From assembly GCF_015767435.1 (NCBI RefSeq), contig NZ_JADWOV010000301.1, forward strand, positions 186,001-250,000: a stretch of DNA of 64,000 bases. Reading direction: 5' to 3'. The DNA is from Polaribacter sp. BAL334. Its GTDB lineage: Bacteria > Bacteroidota > Bacteroidia > Flavobacteriales > Flavobacteriaceae. Below the pieces are notes generated by a model. It was not told where the DNA came from. It did not search any database and saw nothing but the letters and a program-made list of their open reading frames with translations. The position numbers and the translations under genes are program-made. Below, in pieces: positions 8,295 through 16,524 of this stretch; position 1 is the first letter of the stretch, and every line of letters starts with the position of its first letter.

Positions 8295-9505
8295 GCAAAG
8301 TTGTTGTGATTGGTGGAGGAGCTGCAGGATATTTTACAGCCATTAATGCCAAAGAAATGAACCCTGATTTGGACATCATCATTCTTGAAAAAGGCAAGGA
8401 GGTTTTGCAAAAAGTAAAAATTTCTGGTGGAGGAAGATGCAATGTCACACATGCTTGTTTTGAGCCGAAAGAATTGGTGAAATTTTATCCAAGAGGAGAA
8501 AAAGAATTGTTAGGCCCTTTTCATCAATTCATGACAGGAGACACCTTTGAATGGTTTAAAAATAGGGGAGTACCTCTCAAAATTGAAGACGACAATCGTG
8601 TTTTTCCGGAAGCAAATACAAGTCAAGCAATCATTGACTGTTTTCAAAATGCTGTTGATAACTTAGGAATCAAAGTGTCTACAAATTGTGGCGTTAATGG
8701 TGTTTATCAACAAGAAAATCAATGGCTTATCAACACTAAAAATCAAGATTTTATAGCTGATAAACTGGTAATGGCAGCAGGAAGCTCAAAAGCATTTTGG
8801 GACTTATGCGAAAGTTTACAACATACCATTATTGAGCCTGTTCCCTCTTTATTTACGTTCAATATCAAAGACCAAAGATTGACAGATTTATTGGGAATTT
8901 CGGTGCCAAATGCCACTGTGAAAATTGTAAATTCCGATTTTGAAGCTTCAGGGCCTTTGTTGATTACACATTGGGGAATGAGTGGGCCAGCTGTTTTAAA
9001 ATTATCTGCATTTGGAGCTCGATTTTTAGCCGAAAAAAATTATCAATACAATGTGGAAGTGAATTGGTTGTCAAAATCTACCACTTCAGTAATATCCATT
9101 TTGCAGCATCTAAAAAAGTCAGAAGCACGAAAAACGGTTTTGTTAAAATCTCCATTTCCAGAAATTTCAAAACGTTTGTGGGAACGATTTGTGATGGCTG
9201 CAAATATTCGTGAAACTCAAAATTGGGCTGATACAAACAATTTACAACTCGAAAAATTAGCAAACGAATTGACCAAAGGAATTTACAATGCCAATGGAAG
9301 AACAACTTTCAAGGACGAATTTGTTACAGCAGGAGGCGTTGATTTGAAAGAAATTGATTTCAAACGCTTTGAAAGTAAATTGCATAAAAATCTCTTTTTT
9401 GTGGGAGAAGTTCTAAATATTGATGCAGTTACTGGCGGATTTAATTTCCAAAATGCTTGGACAGGAGGGTATATTTGTGCAAAAGCCTTAGCTGAAAAAG
9501 AATAG
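8291..9505 (+). CDS. BaiN/HI0933-like FAD-dependent oxidoreductase
   Basis: 404 residues. The N-terminal Rossmann motif VVVIGGGAAGYFTAI binds FAD, ISGGGRCNVTHACF is the HI0933-family signature, and the C-terminus has the FAD-contacting GGVDLKEID and DAVTGGFNFQNAWTGG segments. Family members are soluble flavoproteins annotated as aminoacetone oxidase or BaiN/RdsA type; substrates are mostly unproven. It is third in the run HMG-CoA reductase, GYDIA kinase, flavoprotein, with 4-bp overlap to the kinase, but no specific link to isoprenoid synthesis is known to me. Confidence 0.85.
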   Translation: MSKVVVIGGGAAGYFTAINAKEMNPDLDIIILEKGKEVLQKVKISGGGRCNVTHACFEPKELVKFYPRGEKELLGPFHQFMTGDTFEWFKNRGVPLKIEDDNRVFPEANTSQAIIDCFQNAVDNLGIKVSTNCGVNGVYQQENQWLINTKNQDFIADKLVMAAGSSKAFWDLCESLQHTIIEPVPSLFTFNIKDQRLTDLLGISVPNATVKIVNSDFEASGPLLITHWGMSGPAVLKLSAFGARFLAEKNYQYNVEVNWLSKSTTSVISILQHLKKSEARKTVLLKSPFPEISKRLWERFVMAANIRETQNWADTNNLQLEKLANELTKGIYNANGRTTFKDEFVTAGGVDLKEIDFKRFESKLHKNLFFVGEVLNIDAVTGGFNFQNAWTGGYICAKALAEKE

Positions 9506-9509
9506 AATT

Positions 9510-10064
9510 ATGGCAAGAACGGAATCAAACGAATTTGAAATGGGTAAGAAAGCACCTGATTTTATATTACAAAACGTCATCACCAATCAATATCTTTCTT
9601 TAGAACATAGCAAAGGAAAACTGGGTACTCTCATTGTTTTTAGCTGCAATCATTGTCCATTTGTGATTCATATCAATCAAGAATTGGTGAGAATTGCGAA
9701 CGAATTTCAACCAAAAGGCATTGCTTTTATAGCCATTAGCTCCAATGATATTGAAAAATATCCACAAGATGCACCTCATTTGATGAAAATTGTTGCTGCA
9801 AAAAACCAATATTCTTTTCCCTATTTATTTGACAAAACGCAAGAAGTTGCAAAAGCATATGATGCTGCTTGCACTCCTGATTTCTATCTATTTGATGCTG
9901 ATTTGAAAGCGGTTTATCACGGACAATTGGATGATTCAAGACCACAAAACGGAATTCCAGTTACAGGAAAAGATTTGAGAAATGCTATCAAAAATTTACT
10001 TGATAATAAACCACCACTTCAAATTCAAAAACCAAGTGTAGGTTGTGGAATTAAGTGGAGGTGA
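9510..10064 (+). CDS. Thioredoxin-like peroxiredoxin-type protein
   Basis: 184 residues with a redoxin (AhpC/TSA) fold. The redox site FSCNHCPFVIHI is a CxxCP motif, followed by a second conserved region DAACTPDFYLFD. There is no signal peptide, so it is cytosolic. Related proteins are annotated as thioredoxin family proteins and probably act as thiol peroxidases or reductases. It starts 4 bp after the flavoprotein stop and is likely the last gene of that operon; it converges on the following minus-strand gene with 8 bp between stops. Confidence 0.82.
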   Translation: MARTESNEFEMGKKAPDFILQNVITNQYLSLEHSKGKLGTLIVFSCNHCPFVIHINQELVRIANEFQPKGIAFIAISSNDIEKYPQDAPHLMKIVAAKNQYSFPYLFDKTQEVAKAYDAACTPDFYLFDADLKAVYHGQLDDSRPQNGIPVTGKDLRNAIKNLLDNKPPLQIQKPSVGCGIKWR

Positions 10065-10072
10065 GGATTAAA

Positions 10073-11935
10073 TTACTCAATAAGTAAATTTTTATTTTTT
10101 GGATATTTAACAGTGTACTTCAAATCAAAAACTTTGGATTCTTTTGGATTTAGTTTAAATATCCATTTTAATTCTCCAGTTTCTAGAGTATGATTTGCTC
10201 CAGAAATATTCAAAATTTCAACTTTTATTTCCTCATTTACAGAAACAGGAATTTGATCAAAAATCACCATTGATATTTGTTGATTTTTATTGTTTTTGAT
10301 ATTAATTTTCCAATTTCTCAATTCTTCTTTTCTGCTTCCAATGAATTTTTTTGAAGCAAAATCAGTAATTTTTTCTCTTTCAATTTGAATGTTTTTATCA
10401 ACTCCCAATGAAATTTGAAGTGTATCTTTTGCATATCTTACATCTAACAAAGATTTCCCAATATAAGTTTCTTCAAAAAATATGTTTGCTTCTCCTTCTA
10501 ATAAATTATACTTTTCCCAATCTGTAATATTTGCCATTAAAAAGGCATTTTTATTAATTTTTGGAACACTATAATATTGATAATCTGCCGCTAAACTGTA
10601 ATTTGAAATATCAACTGCATAACTTTTATTATCAGATTTTATGGTATAAGGCATTTTAATTTCGAAATCAACACTTGTTTGATTTTCAATTTGTTCTACT
10701 GGGATTTCTATACTTGCAGCACCTCTAATTTTAACACCAGGAACAACACCTTGTAAAATTTGACTAATTGAATTATTCTTTTTTGTCCCATAACCAACAA
10801 CCACAACTTCATCCAATGTGCTTGCATCTTCTTGCAGTTGAACATTGAGTACATTTTTGTCGATTGAAACTGTTTTAGTTACATACCCTAAATAAGAAAA
10901 CACCAATTCTCTTGCGCCATTTGGAATACTGATGGAATATTTTCCATCAAAATCAGTTGTTGCTCCAATAGTTGTGCCTTTAACAATAACTGAAGCTCCT
11001 GGCAAAGGGCTTGAACCATCAGTAACAATTCCACTTACAGAATTTGATTCTAATTTATAAACAGGTGGAGCTAAATTGTAATTTAGAAAGTATGGTTTTA
11101 ACTCAGGAGCAATTCCTGAAACAGTTGGATTTGCTGTTGAAAGTTTCAATTTTACATCTTTCCAATCTATTTTAGTATCTTGCTTAACATTTGCTTTATA
11201 AATAAGTTCAATAGGTTCGTTTACATTTTTTGCTCTGATGTCATAAGAAGGAAACCAACCAGCATTTCCAACAATATAAGAAATTTCAAAAGTTACTTTA
11301 CTATTATTTTTAGAAGCTACTTTTACCAAAATTTCGCCATTTGGATATTCTCTTTTGCTCGTGAAAGTATTAATTTGGTTTTCAAGATCTCTTCTCTCAT
11401 TTTTTAATTTTGATAAAGTTTGATTTCTTTCAATTTCTTTTAATTTTAAAGCAGTCAATCTGCTGCTATAATAAGTTGCAGTTTCTCTGAGGTTTGTTAC
11501 GGTCAAACTTTCATTTTTTCCGCCAATATTTCTATTTTCATTTAAAAAAGTAAGTTCTTCTTTTAAAATTTCAATGAGTGTGCTTTCGAGTTCAATTTTA
11601 GTAGTAATTTCTATTAATTTTGATTCTAGAGTTACGAGTTCTTTTTGTTTTTCGAGCTTATCAATAAAATTTTGTTGATGACTTACATTTAAAATAGTTA
11701 CAGCACCATCAGCTTTAACTTGAATACTTTTTGCATCGATAAAAGGAGATAAATTAATGAATTTTAAAATGGTTTCTCCTGCAAATAAATCGACCGATTT
11801 TTCACGAGTTACTTGTGCATTGCTCTGAAAAACAGTAACTTCTTTAATCGTTGTTTTTATATCTTGATGTTTTTCAGTTTGACTAAAACCGCAAAAACAA
11901 AGCAAAAATGCTATAATGAAGGGAATATTTTTCAT
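10073..11935 (-). CDS. MuiA/DUF4139 family protein with inserted SusC-like segment
   Basis: 620 residues. Signal peptide (1-19), DUF4140-like strand region (about 25-90), long coiled coil (about 90-195), then DUF4139 beta-rich domain (about 200-620) as in mucoidy-inhibitor MuiA family proteins. Between about 299 and 408 the DUF4139 domain is interrupted. First comes a carboxypeptidase-regulatory-like domain (SGIVTDGSSPLPGASVIVKG through FSYLGYVTKTVSID). Then comes a stretch that looks like the TonB-box/plug start of a SusC-type receptor (LDEVVVVGYGTKK ... LQGVVPGVKIRG). No beta-barrel follows. It is exported; the function is unknown. It stands alone on the minus strand. Confidence 0.82.
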   Translation of the reverse strand: MKNIPFIIAFLLCFCGFSQTEKHQDIKTTIKEVTVFQSNAQVTREKSVDLFAGETILKFINLSPFIDAKSIQVKADGAVTILNVSHQQNFIDKLEKQKELVTLESKLIEITTKIELESTLIEILKEELTFLNENRNIGGKNESLTVTNLRETATYYSSRLTALKLKEIERNQTLSKLKNERRDLENQINTFTSKREYPNGEILVKVASKNNSKVTFEISYIVGNAGWFPSYDIRAKNVNEPIELIYKANVKQDTKIDWKDVKLKLSTANPTVSGIAPELKPYFLNYNLAPPVYKLESNSVSGIVTDGSSPLPGASVIVKGTTIGATTDFDGKYSISIPNGARELVFSYLGYVTKTVSIDKNVLNVQLQEDASTLDEVVVVGYGTKKNNSISQILQGVVPGVKIRGAASIEIPVEQIENQTSVDFEIKMPYTIKSDNKSYAVDISNYSLAADYQYYSVPKINKNAFLMANITDWEKYNLLEGEANIFFEETYIGKSLLDVRYAKDTLQISLGVDKNIQIEREKITDFASKKFIGSRKEELRNWKINIKNNKNQQISMVIFDQIPVSVNEEIKVEILNISGANHTLETGELKWIFKLNPKESKVFDLKYTVKYPKNKNLLIE

Positions 11936-11985
11936 AATAAATATAATTTCAACGAATATAACTCAAATAATAAAACAATCCAAAA

Positions 11986-12219
11986 TTAAAAAACCTCCCC
12001 TCTATGAGGTTTTAAAGCATCTCTGTAGATTTTCATATTTATTTCGTCAACCACAATGAATGCAGAAATCAACATTGGGTTTTTTTCTTGGATGTCTATT
12101 TCGTAAAAAGGTAACTTTTCCAATGTTGCGAATTCTCTCAAATGTTTGGTGTGATGTTTGGCAGTTTCAGAAGCATCTTCGCCTCTAAAATCCCATAATA
12201 ATTTTATTTTTCTATTCAT
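11986..12219 (-). CDS. Small conserved-looking protein of unknown function
   Basis: 77 residues, cytosolic, no signal peptide or membrane segment. It opens with a charged MNRKIKLLWDFRGEDA, has a histidine-rich stretch ETAKHHTKHL and ends in a strand-rich half (FYEIDIQEKNPMLISAFIVVDE). The composition and codon use fit a real small protein, and a hairpin terminator overlaps its 3' end. I do not recognise the family. The His-rich segment might bind a metal, but that is speculation. Confidence 0.6.
   Translation of the reverse strand: MNRKIKLLWDFRGEDASETAKHHTKHLREFATLEKLPFYEIDIQEKNPMLISAFIVVDEINMKIYRDALKPHRGEVF
11990..12013 (-). terminator. Terminator overlapping the 3' end of the small protein gene
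   Basis: AAAACCTC (11990-11997) pairs with GAGGTTTT (12006-12013) around an 8-nt loop, and the minus strand continues into a U-rich stretch. The stem covers the last codons of the 77-residue gene. Confidence 0.5.
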
Positions 12220-12243
12220 TTTTGATTGTTTTAAAATTTAACC

Positions 12244-12292
12244 GCAAAGTGCGCAAAGAACTAAATTTGTATAAAATGCAAAGTCAGCAAAG
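12244..12292. repeat. Four GCAAAG units in a short intergenic stretch
   Basis: GCAAAG occurs at 12244, 12253, 12278 and 12287, arranged as two closely spaced pairs, between the 77-residue gene and thiN. Such GCAAAG-rich stretches look like decayed dispersed intergenic repeats; no second full copy is evident in this window. Confidence 0.35.
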
Positions 12293-12343
12293 CTTTTTGT
12301 GCTCTTAACACTGCAAAATTTTTAAAGCCTTGTAGAAAAAACA

Positions 12344-12949
12344 TTAATCATTCACAAAAATAACCAATTCACCTTTTTCAAAAGTAATCTTCACCTCATT
12401 GTTTATGGCTTTATTTCTTGTGCCAATGCGTTTTCCGAAACTTAAATCTTCTTTATTAAGAGAATATTGCAAACCTAAAGTACTGATTTTAGTTGCTTTT
12501 GGCAAAGGAATTAAAGAGATGGTTTTGTGCAAACAATCATAAATTGTCGTAATCTGTTTTGCTAAAAAATACCTTCCGTGATTGTCAAAAAAAGTAATTT
12601 CCATTTGGTTTTTCCAGCAAATTGCCGTGTGCAAATTATCTAAAAAATGGTCTTGTTCTTTGCCACTTGCGCCAAAAACATGAATATTTTTATAGCCTTT
12701 GTCAAATAAGATTTGTAAAATTTTATAAAAATCAGTAAAATCTTGGTTGGGAGTTTGTATGACTTCGATTTCATCAGAGATTTCAACAAACTCATCAAAA
12801 TCACCACTTACAAAATGGGGAATAATTTGTTTCTCTTTTAAAAATTTGTAGGCGCCATCTGTGGCACAAATCAAGCTATAATCAGAAAAGTCTGGCAATT
12901 TATTGGGAGATTCTCCGTCCAATAATAAAAAAACCGTGTTGTTTTTCAT
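12344..12949 (-). CDS. thiN: Thiamine diphosphokinase
   Basis: 201 residues. It should transfer pyrophosphate from ATP to thiamine to give thiamine diphosphate. Family landmarks are in order: LLLDGESPN, CATDGAYKFL (about 29-38), HFVSGDFDEF, TPNQDFTDFYKIL and the GASGKEQDHFLDNLHTA segment that matches the GGxGGRxDHxxxN block. The C-terminal half is the beta-rich thiamine-binding domain. A perfect -7 element ends only 4 nt before the ATG, so the mRNA may be leaderless. It diverges from diphosphomevalonate decarboxylase. Confidence 0.88.
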   Translation of the reverse strand: MKNNTVFLLLDGESPNKLPDFSDYSLICATDGAYKFLKEKQIIPHFVSGDFDEFVEISDEIEVIQTPNQDFTDFYKILQILFDKGYKNIHVFGASGKEQDHFLDNLHTAICWKNQMEITFFDNHGRYFLAKQITTIYDCLHKTISLIPLPKATKISTLGLQYSLNKEDLSFGKRIGTRNKAINNEVKITFEKGELVIFVND

Positions 12950-12953
12950 GCGT

Positions 12954-12961
12954 CAAAAATA
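12954..12961 (-). promoter_or_regulatory. -7 element (TATTTTTG) very close to the thiN start
   Basis: Exact TAnnTTTG on the minus strand, separated from the ATG at 12949 by only ACGC. Transcription starting a few nt downstream would begin at or next to the start codon. No TTG at normal -33 spacing. Confidence 0.5.
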
Positions 12962-12980
12962 CGAAAGACTTCACAATTTA

Positions 12981-13014
12981 TTGGGATAAAAATCTACGAG
13001 AAACCCTATCTTTG
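12981..13014 (+). promoter_or_regulatory. Promoter of diphosphomevalonate decarboxylase
   Basis: TTG at 12981-12983, 23-bp spacer, TATCTTTG at 13007-13014. Both parts of the Bacteroidetes promoter are present. It fixes the start codon of the following gene downstream of ~13020. Confidence 0.6.
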
Positions 13015-13033
13015 TCTCTAAATATTTTTCACA

Positions 13034-14116
13034 TTGGATATAGATCAATTTTTAGTAAAATCGTCTTTGCAGTTTGTTGATAAAGCGAGTTTTACTTGGC
13101 AAACACCAAGTAATATTGCCTTAGTAAAATATTGGGGAAAAAGCGAACCTCAAATTCCGAAAAACGCATCCATTAGTTTTACATTGAACAATTGCCATAC
13201 CATTACTACGATTGAATTTCAAAAGATTGAAAAATCGGAAGAAGTTCAATTTGAAGTGTTTTTTGAAGGAAGTAAAAAAGAGGAATTCAAGCCAAAAATC
13301 GCTAAATTCTTTCAACGAATTCAAGAGTATTGTCCGTATATTTTTGAGTATCAAATGACGATTCATTCTCAAAATTCATTTCCACATTCAAGTGGAATTG
13401 CTTCCTCAGCAAGTGGTTTGAGTGCAATAGCGAGCTGTTTAATGAGTTTAGAGCAACAATTGATTCCTGCATTGAATGCAGATTTTGTCATTAAAAAAGC
13501 ATCATTTTTATCAAGATTGGGTTCAGGAAGTGCTTGCAGAAGTCTGGAAGGTCCTTTGGTTGTTTGGGGAAATCATCCTATAATTGAAGGAAGTTCTGAT
13601 TTGTTTGGGGTGAAATTTCCACATAAAATTCATCCGATTTTTAGCAATTATCAAGATGTTATTTTGTTGGTTGACAAAGGCGAAAAACAAGTGTCAAGCA
13701 CTGTTGGGCATGAATTGATGTTTGATCATCCGTTTGCAGAAAATCGGTTTCAACAAGCAAATGAAAATTTGACCAAAATGTCAACAATTCTTCAAAATGG
13801 AGATATTACATCGTTTATCAATTTGGTAGAAAGTGAAGCATTAACGTTGCATGCAATGATGTTGACGAGCAATCCCTATTTTATTTTGATGAAACCAAAC
13901 ACGTTGGAAATCATCCATAAAATTTGGAAATTTCGTCAAGAAAAGAATAGCAATATTTGTTTTACATTAGATGCTGGTGCGAATGTTCACGTGCTTTTTC
14001 CTGAAAATGAAAAAGAAACTGTTTTACAATTTATTGAAAATGAACTTTCTAGCTTATGTTACAAAAAAGAGTATATTTGTGATGTTTCAGGTTTTGGAGC
14101 AAAACAGCGATCATAA
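13034..14116 (+). CDS. mvaD: Diphosphomevalonate decarboxylase (TTG start)
   Basis: 360 residues. The enzyme decarboxylates mevalonate diphosphate to isopentenyl diphosphate using ATP. Family marks: FTWQTPSNIALVKYWGK near the N-terminus, the ATP loop GIASSASGLSAIAS, the substrate-binding RLGSGSACRSLEGPLV, and the C-terminal FTLDAGANVHVLF with the catalytic Asp. The start appears to be TTG at 13034: an in-frame TAA lies at 13019-13021, no ATG or GTG lies between, and the next in-frame Met falls about 112 codons in, beyond the conserved N-terminus. The promoter 19 nt upstream agrees. Confidence 0.9.
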   Translation: MDIDQFLVKSSLQFVDKASFTWQTPSNIALVKYWGKSEPQIPKNASISFTLNNCHTITTIEFQKIEKSEEVQFEVFFEGSKKEEFKPKIAKFFQRIQEYCPYIFEYQMTIHSQNSFPHSSGIASSASGLSAIASCLMSLEQQLIPALNADFVIKKASFLSRLGSGSACRSLEGPLVVWGNHPIIEGSSDLFGVKFPHKIHPIFSNYQDVILLVDKGEKQVSSTVGHELMFDHPFAENRFQQANENLTKMSTILQNGDITSFINLVESEALTLHAMMLTSNPYFILMKPNTLEIIHKIWKFRQEKNSNICFTLDAGANVHVLFPENEKETVLQFIENELSSLCYKKEYICDVSGFGAKQRS

Positions 14117-14138
14117 ATTGTTTTAAAAAAATTAGTAC

Positions 14139-14531
14139 ATGAAGTATTTTTTAAATTTCATTTTTTTTCTTTTTCTGACGAGTTCTTTACAGTCACAAGA
14201 AGTTGTTTGGTTGGATGCCAATTTGGAGAAAACCTCACAAGACAAAGCTGATTTTTATAGAATTGATGAAAAATTAGAAGGAGAAATTATCTATTATTAT
14301 AAGAAAAGAACAAAATTCAGAAAAGTTTTTTACACTAAAGGAAAGTTAAATGGACTGTTTTATGAGTATTATGAAACTGGTGAACTCAAAGAAACAGGTG
14401 TTTATGAAAATGGTTTGAGAGAAGGAATTTGGAAAGAATTTTACAAAGGAGGAAAAATAAAAAGCAAAGGAAAATATACCAATGGTGAAAAAGTGGGTAT
14501 TTGGAAAGTGTTTTATAAAAATGACAAATAG
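14139..14531 (+). CDS. Exported MORN-repeat (YwqK-like) protein
   Basis: 130 residues with a signal peptide (1-20, ending SLQSQ) and three to four MORN-type repeats in the C-terminal half (GKLNGLFYEYYETGELKET, ENGLREGIWKEFYKGGKIK, NGEKVGIWKVFY). Databases label such proteins as YwqK-family antitoxins, but in Bacteroidetes they are mostly exported repeat proteins without a known toxin. There is no toxin gene beside it. It lies 22 bp after diphosphomevalonate decarboxylase and may be read through from that promoter. Confidence 0.75.
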   Translation: MKYFLNFIFFLFLTSSLQSQEVVWLDANLEKTSQDKADFYRIDEKLEGEIIYYYKKRTKFRKVFYTKGKLNGLFYEYYETGELKETGVYENGLREGIWKEFYKGGKIKSKGKYTNGEKVGIWKVFYKNDK

Positions 14532-14580
14532 TTTTTAGTTATTAGTTGATGTTTTTTGGCTTAAAATTCGCAATTTGTAA

Positions 14581-14613
14581 TTGTTAATTCGTAATGAATA
14601 ATTTGTATTTTTG
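14581..14613 (+). promoter_or_regulatory. Promoter of mevalonate kinase
   Basis: TTG at 14581-14583, 22-bp spacer, TATTTTTG at 14606-14613. Because the -7 element lies downstream of an in-frame ATG at 14594, it shows that translation starts at 14633. Confidence 0.6.
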
Positions 14614-14632
14614 CCACGTAAATAAAAAGAAA

Positions 14633-15559
14633 ATGAAAAGTCCACTGTTTTATGCTAAAATTCTTCTTTTTGGAGAATATGGAATCATCAAAGATTCAAA
14701 AGGTTTGGCAATTCCATTCAATGCTTATAGAGGCGCTTTGAAAACTACCAATAATTTTGATGAATTTTCAAAAAAATCAAACGAAAACTTACGAAGATTT
14801 TTCACTCATATTGCCAGTTTAAATTCGGATTTAGTCTCTTTTGATTTAACGGCTTTTCAAAATGATTTAGATAACGGAATGTATTTTGATTCCTCTATTC
14901 CTCAAGGTTATGGAGTGGGAAGTTCAGGAGCTTTAGTGGCATCTGTTTACGATCAATATGCGCAAGATAAAATCACAGTTTTAGAGAATTTAACCAGAGA
15001 AAAACTATTGAAATTGAAAGAAATTTTCTCTTTGATGGAATCTTTTTTTCACGGAAAAAGTTCAGGGTTAGATCCTTTAAATTCGTATTTGAGTTTACCG
15101 ATTTTAATCAATTCTAAAGAACATATTGAACCTGCAGGAATTCCTTCGCAAAAAGAAGGAAAAGGAGCTGTTTTCTTATTGGATTCTGAACAAATTGGCG
15201 AGACTGAGCCAATGGTAAACATCTTTATGAATAAGATGAAAAACGAAGGTTTCAGAAAAATGTTGAGCGAAGAATTTGCATTATACACAGACGCTTGTAT
15301 TGACGATTTCTTAAAAGGAAATGTGAGTTCTTTATTTACAAACGTAAAAAGTTTGTCAAAAATAGTGCTAAAAAATTTCAAACCGATGATTCCTGATGCG
15401 TTTCACAAAGTTTGGAAAAAAGGAATTGACACCAATGATTACTACTTAAAACTTTGTGGTTCAGGTGGTGGTGGCTATATTTTAGGGTTTACAGAAGATT
15501 ATCAAAAAGCACAAGAAAGCCTAAAAGACTATAAATTAGAATTGGTTTATAGGTTCTAA
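14633..15559 (+). CDS. Mevalonate kinase-like GHMP kinase
   Basis: 308 residues from ATG at 14633; an upstream in-frame ATG at 14594 lies before the promoter -7 element and is rejected. N-terminal FYAKILLFGEYGII, ATP loop QGYGVGSSGALVAS, and HGKSSGLDPLNSYLS, which carries the catalytic Asp, identify a GHMP kinase of the mevalonate kinase type. It should phosphorylate mevalonate for the isoprenoid pathway encoded by neighbouring genes. Its C-terminus has the usual LCGSGGGGYILGF glycine motif. It is followed after 9 bp by a UbiA prenyltransferase, probably in one transcript. Confidence 0.85.
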   Translation: MKSPLFYAKILLFGEYGIIKDSKGLAIPFNAYRGALKTTNNFDEFSKKSNENLRRFFTHIASLNSDLVSFDLTAFQNDLDNGMYFDSSIPQGYGVGSSGALVASVYDQYAQDKITVLENLTREKLLKLKEIFSLMESFFHGKSSGLDPLNSYLSLPILINSKEHIEPAGIPSQKEGKGAVFLLDSEQIGETEPMVNIFMNKMKNEGFRKMLSEEFALYTDACIDDFLKGNVSSLFTNVKSLSKIVLKNFKPMIPDAFHKVWKKGIDTNDYYLKLCGSGGGGYILGFTEDYQKAQESLKDYKLELVYRF

Positions 15560-15568
15560 AAACAATTC

Positions 15569-16486
15569 ATGACTTCTTTCAAAGCAAAAAGAATCATCCT
15601 AAAAATGCTGAGTTTAGTATCAGTGATTAGAGGATACAACATTCTTGTTTTAATTATTGCGCAATATTTAGCCTCTATTTTTATTTTTTCGCCCGAAAAA
15701 TCTTTGAAATATGTTCTTTTCGATCTTCACTTACATTTTATAATTCTAGCCACAGTTTGTGTAGTAGCTGCAGGGTATATCATCAATAATTTTTATGATG
15801 TAAAAGTGGATCGAATAAACAGACCCTTAAAAACGGGTTTGGACACTATTGTAAAACAAAGTACGAGATTACAACTCTATTTTTTTCTGAATTTCCTCGG
15901 GTTTTTATTTGGATTTTTAGTTTCGCTAAGAGCAGGCTTGTTTTTTGCAATCTATATTTTTGGAATTTGGTTTTATTCGCACAAACTAAAAAAATATCCA
16001 TTAATGGGATTGATTTCAGCAACAATGCTTACCATTTTACCCTTTTTTGTGATTTTTGTGTATTATAAGAATTTTTCAAATATCATATTTGTACATGCTA
16101 TTTTCTTATTTTTAGTGATTATGGTGCGTGAATTAATTAAAGATTTGGAAAATATAAAAGGAGCAATTGCCAACAATTATCGAACTTTTTCAGTAGTTCA
16201 TGGGGAACAAAAAACCAAGAAATTATCCATATCATTATTGCTTTTTAGTTTTTTCCCTATTGCAATTTTATTCAGACTTCCTGAGTTGGGTTTTATGAGA
16301 TATTATTTTTATGGAGCGCTCATTACACTTTTATTTGTTGCCATATATCTTTGGAAATCTAAAACAAAGAAGCAATACCAATTTTTACACAATATTTTAA
16401 AATTGTTATTGTTGATTGGTGTTTTAAGTTTGATTTTTATTGATACTTCTCTATTATTAGAAAAAGTGATTGATAGATTGAATTAG
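15569..16486 (+). CDS. UbiA-family prenyltransferase (GGGP synthase-like)
   Basis: 305 residues, about eight to nine membrane helices. Two aspartate-rich motifs bind prenyl diphosphate-Mg: NNFYDVKVDRINRP (about 74-87) and DLENIKGAIANNYRTF (about 192-207). Bacteroidetes homologues are usually named geranylgeranylglycerol-phosphate geranylgeranyltransferase, but they have also been linked to quinone or carotenoid biosynthesis. Acceptor identity is not decided by the sequence. Its place directly behind mevalonate kinase fits use of the isoprenoids made by this region. Confidence 0.82.
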   Translation: MTSFKAKRIILKMLSLVSVIRGYNILVLIIAQYLASIFIFSPEKSLKYVLFDLHLHFIILATVCVVAAGYIINNFYDVKVDRINRPLKTGLDTIVKQSTRLQLYFFLNFLGFLFGFLVSLRAGLFFAIYIFGIWFYSHKLKKYPLMGLISATMLTILPFFVIFVYYKNFSNIIFVHAIFLFLVIMVRELIKDLENIKGAIANNYRTFSVVHGEQKTKKLSISLLLFSFFPIAILFRLPELGFMRYYFYGALITLLFVAIYLWKSKTKKQYQFLHNILKLLLLIGVLSLIFIDTSLLLEKVIDRLN

Positions 16487-16509
16487 AAGGGTTTAATTGC
16501 CTATTTTTG
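16478..16509 (+). promoter_or_regulatory. Promoter of rluB
   Basis: TTG at 16478-16480 inside the end of the UbiA gene, 21-bp spacer, TATTTTTG at 16502-16509; ATG follows at 16525. Confidence 0.6.
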
Positions 16510-16524
16510 CAAAAATTTTAAAAA

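Noticed and set aside
12244..12292. Possible small RNA gene in the GCAAAG-rich gap
   Set aside because: No promoter, stable hairpin or terminator frames it; it looks like a decayed intergenic repeat.
14139..14531. Toxin-antitoxin module suggested by the YwqK-like name
   Set aside because: No toxin gene is adjacent, and the protein is exported with MORN repeats, so the label is only a family name.
14594..14632. Upstream ATG for mevalonate kinase
   Set aside because: It lies before the -7 promoter element at 14606-14613, and the conserved protein starts at the ATG at 14633.
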